Below, one piece after another: positions 1 to 9,251 of a stretch of DNA of 64,000 nucleotides. Under the pieces are notes generated by a model. That model was not told the origin of the DNA, ran no database searches, and saw only the letters and a list, made by a program, of their open reading frames with translations. A program made the position numbers and the translations under genes. Every line of letters begins with the position of its first letter. Positions within the stretch are counted from its first letter, which is position 1. The DNA comes from Ectopseudomonas mendocina. GTDB taxonomy: Bacteria > Pseudomonadota > Gammaproteobacteria > Pseudomonadales > Pseudomonadaceae. The DNA is taken from positions 62,001-126,000 of the forward strand of contig NZ_JADTQG010000012.1 of NCBI RefSeq assembly GCF_016008875.1, given 5' to 3'.

Positions 1-1
1 G

Positions 2-682
2 ACAGTCACCCTGCAGCTCTGGCCGCAGGTGGTCACCGCCCACCTGCTCGGCGGCTTCGCCACCTTGAGCCTGCTGACCTTGCTCACCTTGCGCCTGTCG
101 GGGCGCTTCGCCCCGCTGCAAATACCGGGGCGCCTGCGTGCACTGGCGGCTGCCTGCCTGCTGCTGGTGATCGGGCAGATCGCCCTCGGCGGCTGGGTCA
201 GCTCCAACTATGCCGCGGTCGCCTGTGTCGACCTGCCCACCTGCCATGGCGAGTGGTGGCCGGCGATGGACTTCGGCAAGGGTTTTCATCTGACCCAGCA
301 TATCGGCCCCAACTACCTGGGCGGGCAACTCGACAGCGATGCGCGCACCGCCATCCACATGAGCCACCGCATCGGCGCGCTGCTGGTGACGATGGCGCTG
401 CTGGTGCTGGCCTGGCGGCTGCGCGCGGCCGGGCTGCCGCGCCTGGCCGGTCTGCTGCTGCTGGCGCTGGCCGCGCAGGTCAGCCTGGGCATCAGCAACG
501 TGATCTTCCACCTGCCGCTGCTGGTGGCGGTGGCGCACAACGCTGGTGGCGCGGCCCTGCTGCTGACCATGGTGCTGATCAACTATCGCCTGCGGAGCGC
601 TTCTGCGACGACTTGTAAAACATCCGATCTGGCGGAAAGGCGCACGACGCTCGTTTCCAGCGGTCTGGTTCAAGGCCGGTAA
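2..682 (+). CDS. cox15: Heme A synthase Cox15/CtaA (5' end missing)
   Basis: Converts heme O to heme A in the inner membrane for aa3-type cytochrome c oxidase. The reading frame is open from base 2, so the start lies before the window and only about the last 226 codons are present. The visible part has about five hydrophobic segments and the histidine motifs of the family: VTAHLLGG near the start, IHMSHRIG in the middle and VAVAHNAGG near the end. A GTG at base 29 is inside a conserved helix and is not the real start. It is followed 23 bases later by cyoE and then SCO1, the usual order in Pseudomonas cytochrome oxidase assembly operons. Confidence 0.93.
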   Translation, partial: TVTLQLWPQVVTAHLLGGFATLSLLTLLTLRLSGRFAPLQIPGRLRALAAACLLLVIGQIALGGWVSSNYAAVACVDLPTCHGEWWPAMDFGKGFHLTQHIGPNYLGGQLDSDARTAIHMSHRIGALLVTMALLVLAWRLRAAGLPRLAGLLLLALAAQVSLGISNVIFHLPLLVAVAHNAGGAALLLTMVLINYRLRSASATTCKTSDLAERRTTLVSSGLVQGR

Positions 683-705
683 ATAACGAATCAGGGAGAA
701 ATGCC

Positions 706-1605
706 ATGGCGACAATGCTGCGCACCCACTCCGAACGCGCCACCTGGCGCGATTATCTGGAGCTGACCAAGCCACGGGTGGTGATGCTGATGCTGATCAC
801 CTCGCTGGTCGGCATGTTCCTCGCCACGCGCGCCGGTGTGCCCTGGACGGTGTTGCTGTTCGGCAACCTCGGCATCGGCCTGTGCGCCGGCGCCGCTGCG
901 GCGGTCAATCACGTGGTGGACCGGCGCATCGACTCGATCATGGCTCGCACGCACAAGCGTCCGGTCACGGCTGGGCGCGTTTCGCCGGTGGCGGCGCTGA
1001 CTTTCGCCCTGGCTCTGGCCATTGCCGGCATGAGCCTGCTGATGATGTTCACCAACGAACTGGCCGCCTGGCTGACCCTGGCTTCGTTGCTCGGCTATGC
1101 AGTGATCTACACGGGTTTTCTCAAGCGTGCGACGCCGCAGAACATCGTCATTGGCGGCCTGGCGGGCGCTGCGCCGCCGCTGCTGGGCTGGGTCGCTGTC
1201 ACCGGTCACCTGAGTGCCGAGCCGCTGCTGCTGGTGCTGATCATCTTCGCCTGGACGCCGCCGCATTTCTGGGCCCTGGCCATCCACCGCAAGGAAGAAT
1301 ACGCCAAGGCCGACATCCCCATGCTGCCGGTGACCCACGGTGAGCACTACACCAAGGTGCATATCCTGCTTTACACCCTGGTGATGTTCGCGGTGACGCT
1401 GCTGCCTTACGCCATCCACATGAGCGGCCCGCTTTACCTGGCCTGCGCTGTGCTGCTGGGCGGCCGCTTCCTGCACTGGGCCTGGGTGCTGTACCGTGAC
1501 AGCAAACCGCACGCCGCGATCAACACCTTCAAGTACAGTATCTGGTATCTGTTCCTGCTGTTTATCGCTTTGCTGGCGGATCACTATCTGTTGCTGAACA
1601 TTTAA
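706..1605 (+). CDS. cyoE: Protoheme IX farnesyltransferase (heme O synthase)
   Basis: Adds the farnesyl chain to heme B to make heme O, the substrate of Cox15. The protein has 299 residues, normal for the UbiA-type prenyltransferase family, with about nine membrane segments. The diphosphate/Mg-binding motif N68-H-V-V-D72-R-R-I-D76 is intact, followed by the family signature MARTHKRPVTAG. The second conserved loop, WTPPHFWALAIHRKEEY with KADIPMLP, lies around residues 185-207. A GGGAGAAAT ribosome site precedes the ATG. The gene is the middle member of cox15-cyoE-SCO1. Because it sits beside cox15 it serves an aa3 oxidase, not only a bo3 quinol oxidase; paralogs elsewhere in the genome are possible. 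Confidence 0.96.
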   Translation: MATMLRTHSERATWRDYLELTKPRVVMLMLITSLVGMFLATRAGVPWTVLLFGNLGIGLCAGAAAAVNHVVDRRIDSIMARTHKRPVTAGRVSPVAALTFALALAIAGMSLLMMFTNELAAWLTLASLLGYAVIYTGFLKRATPQNIVIGGLAGAAPPLLGWVAVTGHLSAEPLLLVLIIFAWTPPHFWALAIHRKEEYAKADIPMLPVTHGEHYTKVHILLYTLVMFAVTLLPYAIHMSGPLYLACAVLLGGRFLHWAWVLYRDSKPHAAINTFKYSIWYLFLLFIALLADHYLLLNI

Positions 1606-1613
1606 GGCTCTTC

Positions 1614-2246
1614 ATGACGCGTACCCACACAACGGTTTTCGTTCTTGTCGCAATCGTGGCCCTGGTGCTGGGGCTAACCGTCAACAAGGTGCTCAGCAGC
1701 AAGAGCCAGGGCGACCCGGCGGCGTTGCTCGATGCCGGTATCGTCCTGCTGCCGCAGAGCCGAAGCCTGCCGGCGCTGAGCCTGGTCGATCAGGACGGCA
1801 AGGAAGTCGCGGTCGATCAGCTCAAGGGCGACTGGAAGCTGCTGTTCTTCGGTTATACCTTCTGCCCGGACATCTGCCCGGCCACCCTGGCCCAGCTGCG
1901 CCAGTTGCAGGGACAGTTACCCGAAGAAACCCGCGCTCGTCTCGAGGTAGTGATGGTCAGCGTCGACCCGCACCGCGACACGCCGGAGCAGTTGAGCAAG
2001 TACCTGGGCTTCTTCAATGCGGGCTTCAAGGGCCTGACCGGCGAAGAGGAAACCCTGCAGAAGTTTGCCAACTCGGTGAGCATCCCCTACATCCCGGCCG
2101 ACACCAGCAAGGAAAACTACACCGTCGATCACAGCGGCAACCTGGTGATCATCGGCCCGGATGGCACCCAGCGCGGCTTCATCCGCGCGCCGATCAACAA
2201 TGCCAAGCTGGCCGAACAACTGCCGGGGCTGGTGTCGGGTAGCTGA
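1614..2246 (+). CDS. SCO1/SenC copper chaperone for cytochrome oxidase
   Basis: A membrane-anchored thioredoxin-fold protein that helps place copper in the CuA site of cytochrome c oxidase subunit II. Residues about 8-27 form an N-terminal membrane anchor, and the rest is periplasmic. The copper ligands are visible as CPDIC (C84 and C88) in the motif FFGYTFCPDICPAT. The third ligand, His, lies in TVDHSGNLVIIGPDG near residue 172. Length 210 residues is typical. It starts 8 bases after cyoE, so it is cotranscribed with the heme A genes and ends the operon. Confidence 0.95.
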   Translation: MTRTHTTVFVLVAIVALVLGLTVNKVLSSKSQGDPAALLDAGIVLLPQSRSLPALSLVDQDGKEVAVDQLKGDWKLLFFGYTFCPDICPATLAQLRQLQGQLPEETRARLEVVMVSVDPHRDTPEQLSKYLGFFNAGFKGLTGEEETLQKFANSVSIPYIPADTSKENYTVDHSGNLVIIGPDGTQRGFIRAPINNAKLAEQLPGLVSGS

Positions 2247-2279
2247 TCCGCTGGGGTGCGCTTACGCACCGCTATTACC

Positions 2280-2450
2280 ATCATTTCCCGGATTTCATCC
2301 GGGCTACAGCCCCGAGGCAGACCCGTAGGGTGGGTTAGCGGCGCAAAGCCCCGGTCGCATAAACGCAACTGAACTTGGCGCGCCGCGTAACCCACCAGGC
2401 AGTGGATGGCGCTGCGCCGACGGTGGGTTACGCCGCCGTAGGAACAGAGA
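2280..2450. repeat. Dispersed intergenic repeats between the SCO1 and thrB genes
   Basis: The convergent gap holds the palindrome CCCGGATTTCATCCGGGCTAC (2288-2308), of which a copy occurs at 55651-55671. A second hairpin-type element follows, with GTAGGGTGGGTTA near 2326 and GGTGGGTTACGCC near 2420 as outer arms. Both are common dispersed repeats of Pseudomonas genomes. Open frames across this gap have no family features. The hairpins may end transcription from both sides. Confidence 0.6.
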
Positions 2451-2509
2451 GAGTTATTCAGCAATGCGTTACAGGTGGCTAACTCATCCTACGAAACGCG
2501 TCGATCCCA

Positions 2510-3460
2510 CTACAGTGCGAATGGCAGCGGCAGGTTGACCTGCTGACGCTGCGCCAGGCGGCGTTGGAATTCGGCTGGGTCGTGGATCAGCACTTCCTGC
2601 CCGGCGAAGGATTCGGCGGCGATCAGGCGTGATAGCCAGAAGCGCACGCAGGCCACGCGCAGCATGGCCGGCCACAGCTCCGCTTCGGCCGCGCTGAACG
2701 GACGAAGCGCCGCATAGGCGCCGAGCAGAGCGCGGGCGCGAGCGCCGTCGAGGCTGCCGTCTTCGTGCGAGCACCAGTCGTTGAGGGTGATCGCCAGGTC
2801 ATAGAGCATCGGCCCGGAGCAGGCGTTGTAGAAGTCGATCACCCCGGCCAGATGGTTGCCGTCGAACAGCACGTTGTCGCGGAACAGATCGGCATGCAGG
2901 TTCGCCCGCGGCAGAGCGAGGATGCGCGGTTTCAGCTCGGCGATCTCGGCCAGTGCATCACGCAGCAGCGGCGACGCCTGCTCGTCGAGTTTCAGGGCCT
3001 GGCTCGGACCTTCGGCTAGCATCCAGTCCAGACCGCGGTCGCTGCGGCGTTCGATGGGCGTATCACGCGTGGCCAGGTGAATCCGCGCCAGCAGGCTGCC
3101 CACCTCCTGGCAGTGGTGGGCGTTAGCCTCGCGCACATGCTTGCCGGAAAGCCGCGGCTGCAGCAGTGCCGGCTTCTCCGCCAGGCTGCGCAGTGCCGCG
3201 CCGTCCTGCGTGCGCAGGGCGTAGGGCACCGGCAGGCCGGCGTCGTGGAGCACGTCGAGCAGTTCGATGAAAAATGGCAGGTCGGCCACCGGGCCGCGTT
3301 CGACCAGGGTCAGGACGTACTCGCCCTGCTCCAGGCTGACGAAGAAGTTGCTGTTTTCGCTACCCGCAGCAATGCCCTGGAAGTCACGCAACCGCCCAAG
3401 CCCGTAGGGCGCCAGGAAGACTTCGAGCTGATGACGCTCCAGGGGGGTGAATACCGACAT
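2510..3460 (-). CDS. thrB: Homoserine kinase, aminoglycoside phosphotransferase fold
   Basis: Phosphorylates homoserine in threonine synthesis. The 316-residue protein is of the Pseudomonas ThrB type (APH-like fold), unrelated in fold to E. coli ThrB. The N-terminal half holds GSENSNFFV (nucleotide loop) and the C-terminal lobe holds LHADLFRDNVLF, the catalytic Brenner-like loop, followed by GVIDFYNACSGP with the metal-binding Asp. It starts 17 bases after the upstream DUF2782 gene on the same strand, so the two form an operon divergent from polA. The same thrB-DUF2782-polA arrangement is found in P. aeruginosa. Confidence 0.93.
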   Translation of the reverse strand: MSVFTPLERHQLEVFLAPYGLGRLRDFQGIAAGSENSNFFVSLEQGEYVLTLVERGPVADLPFFIELLDVLHDAGLPVPYALRTQDGAALRSLAEKPALLQPRLSGKHVREANAHHCQEVGSLLARIHLATRDTPIERRSDRGLDWMLAEGPSQALKLDEQASPLLRDALAEIAELKPRILALPRANLHADLFRDNVLFDGNHLAGVIDFYNACSGPMLYDLAITLNDWCSHEDGSLDGARARALLGAYAALRPFSAAEAELWPAMLRVACVRFWLSRLIAAESFAGQEVLIHDPAEFQRRLAQRQQVNLPLPFAL

Positions 3461-3476
3461 ATCAGACCTTAATCGC

Positions 3477-3761
3477 TTACCAGCTAAAGATTTCCCACGA
3501 AGGGATCAGCATGTCCGGATCGTCCGAACGTACGAAGTTGCCGTCGCTGCCATCGGCGCGAACGAGAAAGTAGGGTTTGCCGTTCTTCGGAATGACCTTG
3601 ATGGCATAAAGGAAGCCATTGACCCGGTATTCCTGAATGGTGCGGTCGCCGTCCTGGCGGATGGTCACGTCCGGGTCGCCCGAGACCGGGTCATCGGCAT
3701 GTGCGGCAAGCGGAAGACAGGCCAGCACCCCGACCAGCAAAAGGCGATTCAATGTACCCAT
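3477..3761 (-). CDS. DUF2782 family small secreted protein
   Basis: A 94-residue protein of unknown function. Residues 1-22 look like a Sec signal peptide ending in AAHA-DD, so the mature part should be periplasmic. The mature region carries the conserved DUF2782 pattern: DPDVTIRQ..RTIQEYRVNG..Y.IKV.P..G.PYFLV, and ends with PSWEIFSW. A good AAGGAG site lies before the ATG at 3761. It precedes thrB by 17 bases on the same strand and is divergent from polA. No enzymatic motif is visible. Confidence 0.85.
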   Translation of the reverse strand: MGTLNRLLLVGVLACLPLAAHADDPVSGDPDVTIRQDGDRTIQEYRVNGFLYAIKVIPKNGKPYFLVRADGSDGNFVRSDDPDMLIPSWEIFSW

Positions 3762-3835
3762 GATAACCTTGCTCCTTGATATTCACCGATGCAGCCATTC
3801 TACCGCTGCACCCGCCGAAAAGGTTGATCCCGCGC

Positions 3836-6631
3836 ATGAGCCAAGCTCCCCTCGTTCTGGTCGACGGTTCCTCGTACCTGTACCGCGCCTTCCACGCCCT
3901 GCCGCCGCTGACCACCTCCAGGGGCATGCCCACCGGAGCGGTAAAGGGCGTGCTGAACATGCTCAAGAGCCTGCGCAAGCAGTACCCGAACAGCCCGTTC
4001 GCCGTGGTCTTCGACGCCAAGGGCGGCACTTTCCGTGACGAGTTGTTCGCCGAATACAAGGCCAATCGCCCGTCCATGCCGGACGAACTGCGGGTGCAGG
4101 TCGAGCCGCTGCATGCCAGCGTGCGTGCCCTTGGCCTGCCGCTGCTGTGCGTCGAAGGCGTGGAAGCCGATGACGTGATCGGCACCCTGGCCCGCCAGGC
4201 CGCCGGCGAAGGTTGCGACGTGGTGATTTCCACCGGTGACAAGGACATGGCGCAGTTGGTCTGCCCGCACGTTACGCTGGTTAACACCATGACCGGAAGC
4301 GTGTACGACATCGATGGCGTGAAAGGGAAGTTCGGCGTCGGCCCTGAGCTGATCATCGACTACCTGGCGCTGATGGGCGACAAGGTCGACAACATTCCCG
4401 GCGTACCGGGCGTGGGCGAAAAAACCGCGCTCGGCCTGCTGGTCGGGGTCGGCGGTGGCCTCGATGTGCTCTACGCCAACCTCGATAAGATTCCCGATTT
4501 GCCGATTCGCGGCGCCAAGAGCCTGCCGGCCAAGCTCGAGGAACACCGCGACATGGCTTATCTGTCGTATCAGCTGGCGACCATCAAGACCGACGTGCCA
4601 TTGAATATCGCCATCGATTCGCTGCATCCCGGCGAGCCGGACCTTGCCGCCCTGGTAGAACTGTACGGTCAGCTGGAATTCAAGAACTGGCTCGACGACT
4701 TGCTGCGCCAGAACAAGGCGCTGGCGGCCAAGACAGTGGCCCCTGCCGGCGACCTGTTCGCAGAGCCGGCCAGCGAGGCCGTCGAAGACGCGGCCGTGCC
4801 TGCGCCAGCCAGCGCCGGGGACTACCAACTGGTGCTGGAGCAGGCACAGTTCGATCAGTGGCTGAAGAAGCTGGAGCAGGCCGAGCTGATCGCCTTTGAC
4901 AGCGAGACCACCAGCCTCGATGCCCAGCAGGCGCAACTGGTCGGTCTGTCGTTCGCGGTCAAGGCTGGCGAGGCTGCCTACGTGCCGCTGGCGCACAGTT
5001 ACATGGGCGTGCCGCAGCAGCTCGATCGCGATGCGGTGCTCGAGGCGCTCAAACCGATCCTCGAAGACCCGGCCAAGGCCAAGGTCGGCCAGCACGCCAA
5101 GTACGACGTCAACGTCCTGGCCAACGCCAGCACACCGATCACGGTGCAGGGCGTGGCCTTCGACACTATGCTCGAATCCTACGTGCTGGACTCCACCGCC
5201 ACCCGTCACGACATGGACAGCCTGGCGTTGAAGTACCTGAATCACAGCACCATTCGCTTCGAGGACATCGCCGGCAAGGGCGCCAAGCAGCTGACCTTCG
5301 ATCAGATTGCCTTGGAACAGGCTGGCCCCTACGCCGCCGAAGACGCCGACGTGACCCTGCGCCTGCACCAGGAGTTGTGGCGCCGCCTCGAAGCCGTGCC
5401 GTCCCTGGCCAAGGTGCTGCGCGAAATCGAAATTCCGCTGATGCCTGTGCTGGCGCGCATCGAGCGCAACGGCGCGCTGGTCGATGCCAAGCTGCTCGGC
5501 GAGCAGAGCGTCGAACTGGGCGAGAAACTGGTGGAGCTGGAGCGCAAGGCCTTCGAGATTGCCGGCGAGCCTTTCAATCTGTCCTCACCCAAGCAACTGG
5601 GCGTGATCCTTTACGAGAAACTCGGCTACCCGGTGATCAGCAAGACTGCCAAGGGCCAGCCCTCAACCGCCGAGGCGGTGCTCGCCGAACTCGCTGAGCA
5701 GGATTTCGAGTTGCCCAAGGTGCTGATGCAGTACCGCTCCTTGAGCAAGCTCAAGAGCACCTACACCGACAAGCTGCCGGAGCAGATCAACCCGCGTACC
5801 GGGCGCATTCACACCAGCTACCATCAGGCGGTGGCGGCCACTGGCCGGCTGTCATCGAGCGACCCGAACCTGCAGAACATCCCGATCCGCACCGCCGAGG
5901 GGCGGCGCATCCGCCAGGCCTTCGTTGCGCCCCAGGGCTACAAGCTGATGGCGGCGGACTACTCGCAGATCGAGTTGCGCATCATGGCCCACCTGGCTAA
6001 GGACGAAGGTCTGTTGAGTGCCTTCCGCGATGATCTGGACGTGCACAAGGCCACTGCCGCTGAGGTATTCGGTGTGGCGTTGGAGGAGGTGACCAGCGAT
6101 CAGCGACGCAAGGCCAAGGCCATCAACTTCGGCCTGATCTACGGCATGAGCGCCTTCGGTCTGGCCAAGCAGATCGACGTCGAGCGCAAGGAGGCGCAGG
6201 CCTATATCGACCGCTACTTCGCCCGTTATCCCGGCGTGCTGACCTATATGGAGCGCACGCGCGCCCAGGCTGCTGAGCAGGGCTATGTGGAGACGGTCTA
6301 CGGCCGTCGCCTGTACCTGCCGGAAATTCATGCGCAGAATCAGGCGATGCGCAAGGGCGCCGAACGTGCGGCGATCAACGCGCCGATGCAGGGCACTGCA
6401 GCGGACATCATCAAGCGCGCGATGATCGCCGTGGATGGCTGGTTGCAGGAGAGCACCATCGATGCGCGCATCATCATGCAGGTGCACGATGAACTGGTGC
6501 TGGAAGTGCGCGAGGAGCTGGTCGATGAGGTTGGAGCCAAACTCAAGAGCCTGATGAGTGGCGCCTCCGATCTGGACGTGCCGCTACTGGTGGAAGTAGG
6601 CGTTGGTACCAATTGGGACGAAGCGCACTAA
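3836..6631 (+). CDS. polA: DNA polymerase I
   Basis: Fills gaps, removes Okazaki primers and acts in excision repair. The start is taken at the ATG at 3836 ([20 protein letters not shown]), which begins at the conserved 5' nuclease domain; an upstream in-frame ATG at 3776 would add 20 unrelated residues. The 931-residue product has the 5'-3' nuclease domain (about 1-290), a 3'-5' proofreading domain with an intact DSE motif (D355, E357), and the polymerase domain. Motif A has D708 in ADYSQIELR, motif B is [14 protein letters not shown], and motif C is VHDE with D885, matching E. coli D705 and D882. The ersA sRNA lies downstream. Confidence 0.98.
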   Translation: MSQAPLVLVDGSSYLYRAFHALPPLTTSRGMPTGAVKGVLNMLKSLRKQYPNSPFAVVFDAKGGTFRDELFAEYKANRPSMPDELRVQVEPLHASVRALGLPLLCVEGVEADDVIGTLARQAAGEGCDVVISTGDKDMAQLVCPHVTLVNTMTGSVYDIDGVKGKFGVGPELIIDYLALMGDKVDNIPGVPGVGEKTALGLLVGVGGGLDVLYANLDKIPDLPIRGAKSLPAKLEEHRDMAYLSYQLATIKTDVPLNIAIDSLHPGEPDLAALVELYGQLEFKNWLDDLLRQNKALAAKTVAPAGDLFAEPASEAVEDAAVPAPASAGDYQLVLEQAQFDQWLKKLEQAELIAFDSETTSLDAQQAQLVGLSFAVKAGEAAYVPLAHSYMGVPQQLDRDAVLEALKPILEDPAKAKVGQHAKYDVNVLANASTPITVQGVAFDTMLESYVLDSTATRHDMDSLALKYLNHSTIRFEDIAGKGAKQLTFDQIALEQAGPYAAEDADVTLRLHQELWRRLEAVPSLAKVLREIEIPLMPVLARIERNGALVDAKLLGEQSVELGEKLVELERKAFEIAGEPFNLSSPKQLGVILYEKLGYPVISKTAKGQPSTAEAVLAELAEQDFELPKVLMQYRSLSKLKSTYTDKLPEQINPRTGRIHTSYHQAVAATGRLSSSDPNLQNIPIRTAEGRRIRQAFVAPQGYKLMAADYSQIELRIMAHLAKDEGLLSAFRDDLDVHKATAAEVFGVALEEVTSDQRRKAKAINFGLIYGMSAFGLAKQIDVERKEAQAYIDRYFARYPGVLTYMERTRAQAAEQGYVETVYGRRLYLPEIHAQNQAMRKGAERAAINAPMQGTAADIIKRAMIAVDGWLQESTIDARIIMQVHDELVLEVREELVDEVGAKLKSLMSGASDLDVPLLVEVGVGTNWDEAH

Positions 6632-6727
6632 GGCAGCGCCGCGGCGTGCAGCCGCGGCCGCTCTGGCTTAGGGGTTTGAGGAATCAAAAGGCACTTTCTT
6701 ATGGCAAATGGTTTTTAGGGCGTCGAT

Positions 6728-6756
6728 GAACTTTCCCCAAACCCGTCCGGTCAGAG
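6728..6756 (+). promoter_or_regulatory. AlgU (sigma-22/sigma-E type) promoter of ersA
   Basis: The -35 box GAACTT (6728-6733) and -10 box TCAGA (6751-6755) are separated by 17 bases. This matches the AlgU/RpoE consensus GAACTT-N16/17-TCtgA. The predicted transcription start is near 6762. In P. aeruginosa the sRNA at this locus (ErsA) is known to depend on AlgU. Confidence 0.88.
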
Positions 6757-6761
6757 TTCAT

Positions 6762-6889
6762 GAATGGCCGCTGAGGCCTTCATGCTCCTTTGTTGTGTTA
6801 AGTGTTGGCAGACATCTGAACCCCGCCCTAGCGGTTCAGACCTTGGACCCCGAACTTCTCCCTCCCCATACGAAGCTCGGGGTTTTTTT
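6762..6889 (+). ncRNA. ersA: ErsA small regulatory RNA
   Basis: The segment between polA and engB has the features of ErsA, the AlgU-dependent Hfq-type sRNA found at this exact place in P. aeruginosa (the position of Spot 42 in enterobacteria). An AlgU promoter lies at 6728-6756. The predicted RNA of about 128 bases is close to the known ErsA length. It has a single-stranded TCCTTTGTTGTGTTAAG region (6786-6802), then a hairpin CTGAACC...GGTTCAG (6816-6839). It ends in a terminator (stem CCCCGA/TCGGGG plus CTTC/GAAG, then eight T, 6848-6890). In P. aeruginosa ErsA targets envelope and exopolysaccharide genes such as algC; target regions were not checked here. An open frame across it (6708-6923) is spurious. 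Confidence 0.9.
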
Positions 6890-6890
6890 T
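6848..6890 (+). terminator. Rho-independent terminator of ersA
   Basis: Stem CCCCGA-A-CTTC pairs with GAAG-C-TCGGGG (one A/C mismatch) around a 13-base loop, followed by eight T. This sets the 3' end of the sRNA. Confidence 0.9.
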
Positions 6891-6924
6891 GCCCATAGAA
6901 AAGTGCCGCTAGCGGCATTCTGAT

Positions 6925-6972
6925 GACCCTCTCCCTCCGGGAGAGGGTGCCCGAAGGGCGGGAGAGGGCGCT
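6925..6972. repeat. Dispersed hairpin repeat between ersA and engB
   Basis: CCCTCTCCCTCCGGGAGAGGG forms a hairpin and is followed by the related GGGCGGGAGAGGGCG. Similar text occurs at 55120-55165. The stretch 6891-7072 shows no gene. It is probably the 3' untranslated end of engB on the minus strand. Confidence 0.55.
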
Positions 6973-7072
6973 TTTGACGCACTTTTAAGTCAAAACGGCG
7001 GCGGCTGCTCCGGGTGCGCCGCGCGCACCGAATACTCCTCTCCGATCTCGGTGCGCATAGCGCACCTAAGCT

Positions 7073-7723
7073 TCACGCTTCCTCTTGAGTTTCCTCATCC
7101 TCTTCCTGCAACAGATCCAGCCAACCGGCCAGCACCATCTGCGCCTCTTCCACGCCCATGCGCTTGGGAGCCGAGAACAACTGGATGCTGATGCCTTCGC
7201 CCCACTGCTTGCGAATGTCCTGACGCACCTTGAGTAGGGCGTTCTTCGCCGCGCCGAAAGCCAGCTTGTCGGCCTTGGTCAGCAGGATGTGCAGCGGCAT
7301 GCCGCTGGCCACCGACCAGTCCAGCATCATGCAGTCGAACTCGGTAAGCGGGTGACGGATATCCATCATCAGCACCAGACCGCACAAGCTTTCGCGGCTG
7401 CCCAGGTACGCTTCCAGATGTTTCTGCCAGTGCTGCTTGAGCGGGATCGGCACCTTGGCGTAGCCGTAGCCGGGCAGGTCCACCAGGCGGCGTTCGTCAT
7501 CCAGGCGGAAGAAGTTGAGCAACTGCGTGCGCCCCGGCGTCTTCGAGGTGCGCGCCAGGCTGGCATGGGTCAGGGTGTTCAGCGCGCTCGACTTGCCCGC
7601 GTTGGAACGGCCGGCGAAGGCGACTTCCAGACCGCTGTCCTCGGGGCACTGGTCGACCTTGGCGGCACTGATGAGGAAGCTGGCCTGCTGGCACAGACCG
7701 ATGATGGGGTTCTTCGGGAGCAT
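7073..7723 (-). CDS. engB: Ribosome biogenesis GTPase EngB (YsxC/YihA)
   Basis: An essential GTPase that acts in assembly of the 50S ribosomal subunit. The start is placed at the ATG at 7723 ([16 protein letters not shown]), where family similarity begins; the open frame reaches back to 7816 with unrelated residues. Of 216 residues, the P-loop is G38RSNAGKS, switch I has [11 protein letters not shown], switch [11 protein letters not shown], and the base-binding motifs are LTKAD and SAPKR. The C-terminus is unusually acidic ([10 protein letters not shown]). Convergent with ersA, divergent from the cytochrome genes. Confidence 0.95.
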   Translation of the reverse strand: MLPKNPIIGLCQQASFLISAAKVDQCPEDSGLEVAFAGRSNAGKSSALNTLTHASLARTSKTPGRTQLLNFFRLDDERRLVDLPGYGYAKVPIPLKQHWQKHLEAYLGSRESLCGLVLMMDIRHPLTEFDCMMLDWSVASGMPLHILLTKADKLAFGAAKNALLKVRQDIRKQWGEGISIQLFSAPKRMGVEEAQMVLAGWLDLLQEEDEETQEEA

Positions 7724-7967
7724 GGAGGGTATCCGGTGGTTGCCTCGACCGACTTTCGACAGTGCGAGGGCTTGCGACATTTCCGCGCACCTGCCGCACG
7801 CCAGATGGCGTGGCAAGCGGCGTCGTTTCCGTTTCAGCGTTGCCAGTATATAATGCCGCAGATTTTGTGTGCGCTTTGTCCCACCCGCAGGAACTCAATT
7901 GCCGGGAGCGATTACATCTCTGCTCGATAGAAAGCAGGACGCTTCCAACCCTGATGAGGTTGATCTG

Positions 7968-8258
7968 ATGAAGAAAATGCTGCTCGCAGCCGCCGTCCTG
8001 ACTCTGTCGTTCAACGGCTATGCTGCTCAGGATCCGCAAGCGGTGTACGACCGCTCCTGTGGCGTATGCCACAACGGCCAGATCCCCACGGCGCCCAAGA
8101 CGGGCGACAAGGCCGCTTGGGAACCACGCCTGGCCAAGGGCATGGATACACTGGTGCAGAGCGTCACCAATGGTTTGAATGCCATGCCGCCGCGCGGCCT
8201 GTGCATGGACTGCACGGCCGAGGATTACCAGGCGGTCATCAAGTTGATGACCGAATGA
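7968..8258 (+). CDS. Small periplasmic cytochrome c5
   Basis: A monoheme c-type cytochrome of 96 residues. The start chosen is the ATG at 7968, preceded by GAGG and followed by a clear signal peptide (MKKMLLAAAVLTLSFNGYAA). An earlier in-frame ATG-type start at 7869 would hide the signal. The heme site is C31-G-V-C-H35, and the family Met ligand lies in NAMPPRGLCMDC, which also carries the extra CxxC pair typical of cytochrome c5. Together with cc4 downstream it likely carries electrons in the periplasm to terminal oxidases. Confidence 0.92.
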   Translation: MKKMLLAAAVLTLSFNGYAAQDPQAVYDRSCGVCHNGQIPTAPKTGDKAAWEPRLAKGMDTLVQSVTNGLNAMPPRGLCMDCTAEDYQAVIKLMTE

Positions 8259-8308
8259 GTAAGCCCAGCCGATAACCCTTTCTCTCTTAGCCGTAATTGG
8301 ATTAGCTG

Positions 8309-8914
8309 ATGAACAAAGTACTCGTGAGTCTGCTGTTGACCCTGGGCCTCACCGGTGTGGCTCAGGCTGCTGGCGATGCCGAAGCCGGTCAGGGCAAAGT
8401 CGCTGTCTGTGGTGCCTGCCATGGCGCCGATGGCAACAGCCCTGCGCCTAACTTCCCCAAGCTGGCCGGTCAGGGCGAGCGTTACTTGCTCAAGCAGCTA
8501 CACGACATCAAGTCCGGCGCTCGTCCGGTGGTCGAGATGACCGGCATGCTGGACAACCTCAGCGACCAGGACATGGCTGACATCGCTGCTTACTTCGCCA
8601 GCCAGAAAATGAGTGTCGGTGCTGCCGATCCCAAGCTGGTCGCACGTGGTGAAGCGCTGTTCCGTGGCGGCAAGCTGGAAGAAGGCATGCCATCCTGCAC
8701 CGGTTGCCATTCGCCAGACGGCGCTGGCCTGGCTGCTGCCGGCTTCCCGCACCTGGGTGGCCAGCATGCGCAATACGTGGCCAAGCAGCTGACCGACTTC
8801 CGCGAAGGCAACCGCACCAACGACGGCGACGCGATGATCATGCGCGCCATCGCCGCCAAGCTCAGCAATAAGGATATCGAAGCTGTTTCCAGCTTCATTC
8901 AGGGTCTGCACTGA
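8309..8914 (+). CDS. cc4: Diheme cytochrome c4
   Basis: A periplasmic or membrane-attached diheme electron carrier of 201 residues. A signal peptide (1-20, ending in AQA) is followed by two similar cytochrome c domains. The heme sites are C34-GA-C37-H38 and CTGCH near residue 130. The Met ligand pattern (MTGMLDNLSDQDMADIAAYF) follows in the first domain and a related MIMRAIAAKLSNKDIEAV in the second. It starts 50 bases after the cytochrome c5 gene, and the pair precedes dsbA as in P. aeruginosa. Confidence 0.95.
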   Translation: MNKVLVSLLLTLGLTGVAQAAGDAEAGQGKVAVCGACHGADGNSPAPNFPKLAGQGERYLLKQLHDIKSGARPVVEMTGMLDNLSDQDMADIAAYFASQKMSVGAADPKLVARGEALFRGGKLEEGMPSCTGCHSPDGAGLAAAGFPHLGGQHAQYVAKQLTDFREGNRTNDGDAMIMRAIAAKLSNKDIEAVSSFIQGLH

Positions 8915-9120
8915 TAATTTGCTGCGCGTCGGCCCTGCTGTGTCAGAAACAGGATCGGAAGCCGCTTGCGGCTAACGCCCTTTAGGGCGGCCCCGGAGGG
9001 GCGAGCGGAGTGAGTCATGCTCATGTACAAAAGTACACTCCGCTTCCTCTCCTGTTTCTTCCTTGCAGAGCTCTAGCTCGCGAAATTTCCTGAAGACCGA
9101 AGGCTTGTTGCTTTTGGCAA
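8915..9120. other. Non-coding gap between cc4 and dsbA
   Basis: No gene is seen. The stretch holds repeat-like text GAAGCCGCTTGCGGCTAACG and GGGCGGCCCCGGAGGGGCGAG (about 8957-9007), rich in short inverted repeats. The cc4 message may extend to the terminator at 9124-9150. Without a clear promoter I do not call a small RNA. Confidence 0.5.
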
Positions 9121-9123
9121 GAC

Positions 9124-9150
9124 AAAGGGTGGCTTCGGCCACCCTTTTTC
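9124..9150 (+). terminator. Rho-independent terminator upstream of dsbA
   Basis: Perfect stem AAGGGTGGC / GCCACCCTT with loop TTCG, followed by TTTC. It lies 210 bases after cc4 and about 100 bases before dsbA, so it separates the two units. Confidence 0.88.
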
Positions 9151-9251
9151 GTATGCGTCATGGCTACAATGGGCGGAACCGGCCCAGTGGTAGCGAGTCA
9201 TAGTCTCGAATCGCCATCAGGGCGAAGCTTATCCAGCCAAGGAGTACCCTC

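Noticed and set aside
3800..5368. 522-codon minus-strand open frame opposite polA
   Set aside because: Antisense shadow of polA; no ribosome site or family pattern.
6708..6923. 71-codon frame across ersA
   Set aside because: Covers the AlgU promoter and sRNA terminator; composition is not coding-like.
8915..9150. Possible small RNA between cc4 and dsbA
   Set aside because: There is a good terminator but no promoter I can support; it is as well explained as the 3' end of the cc4 message.
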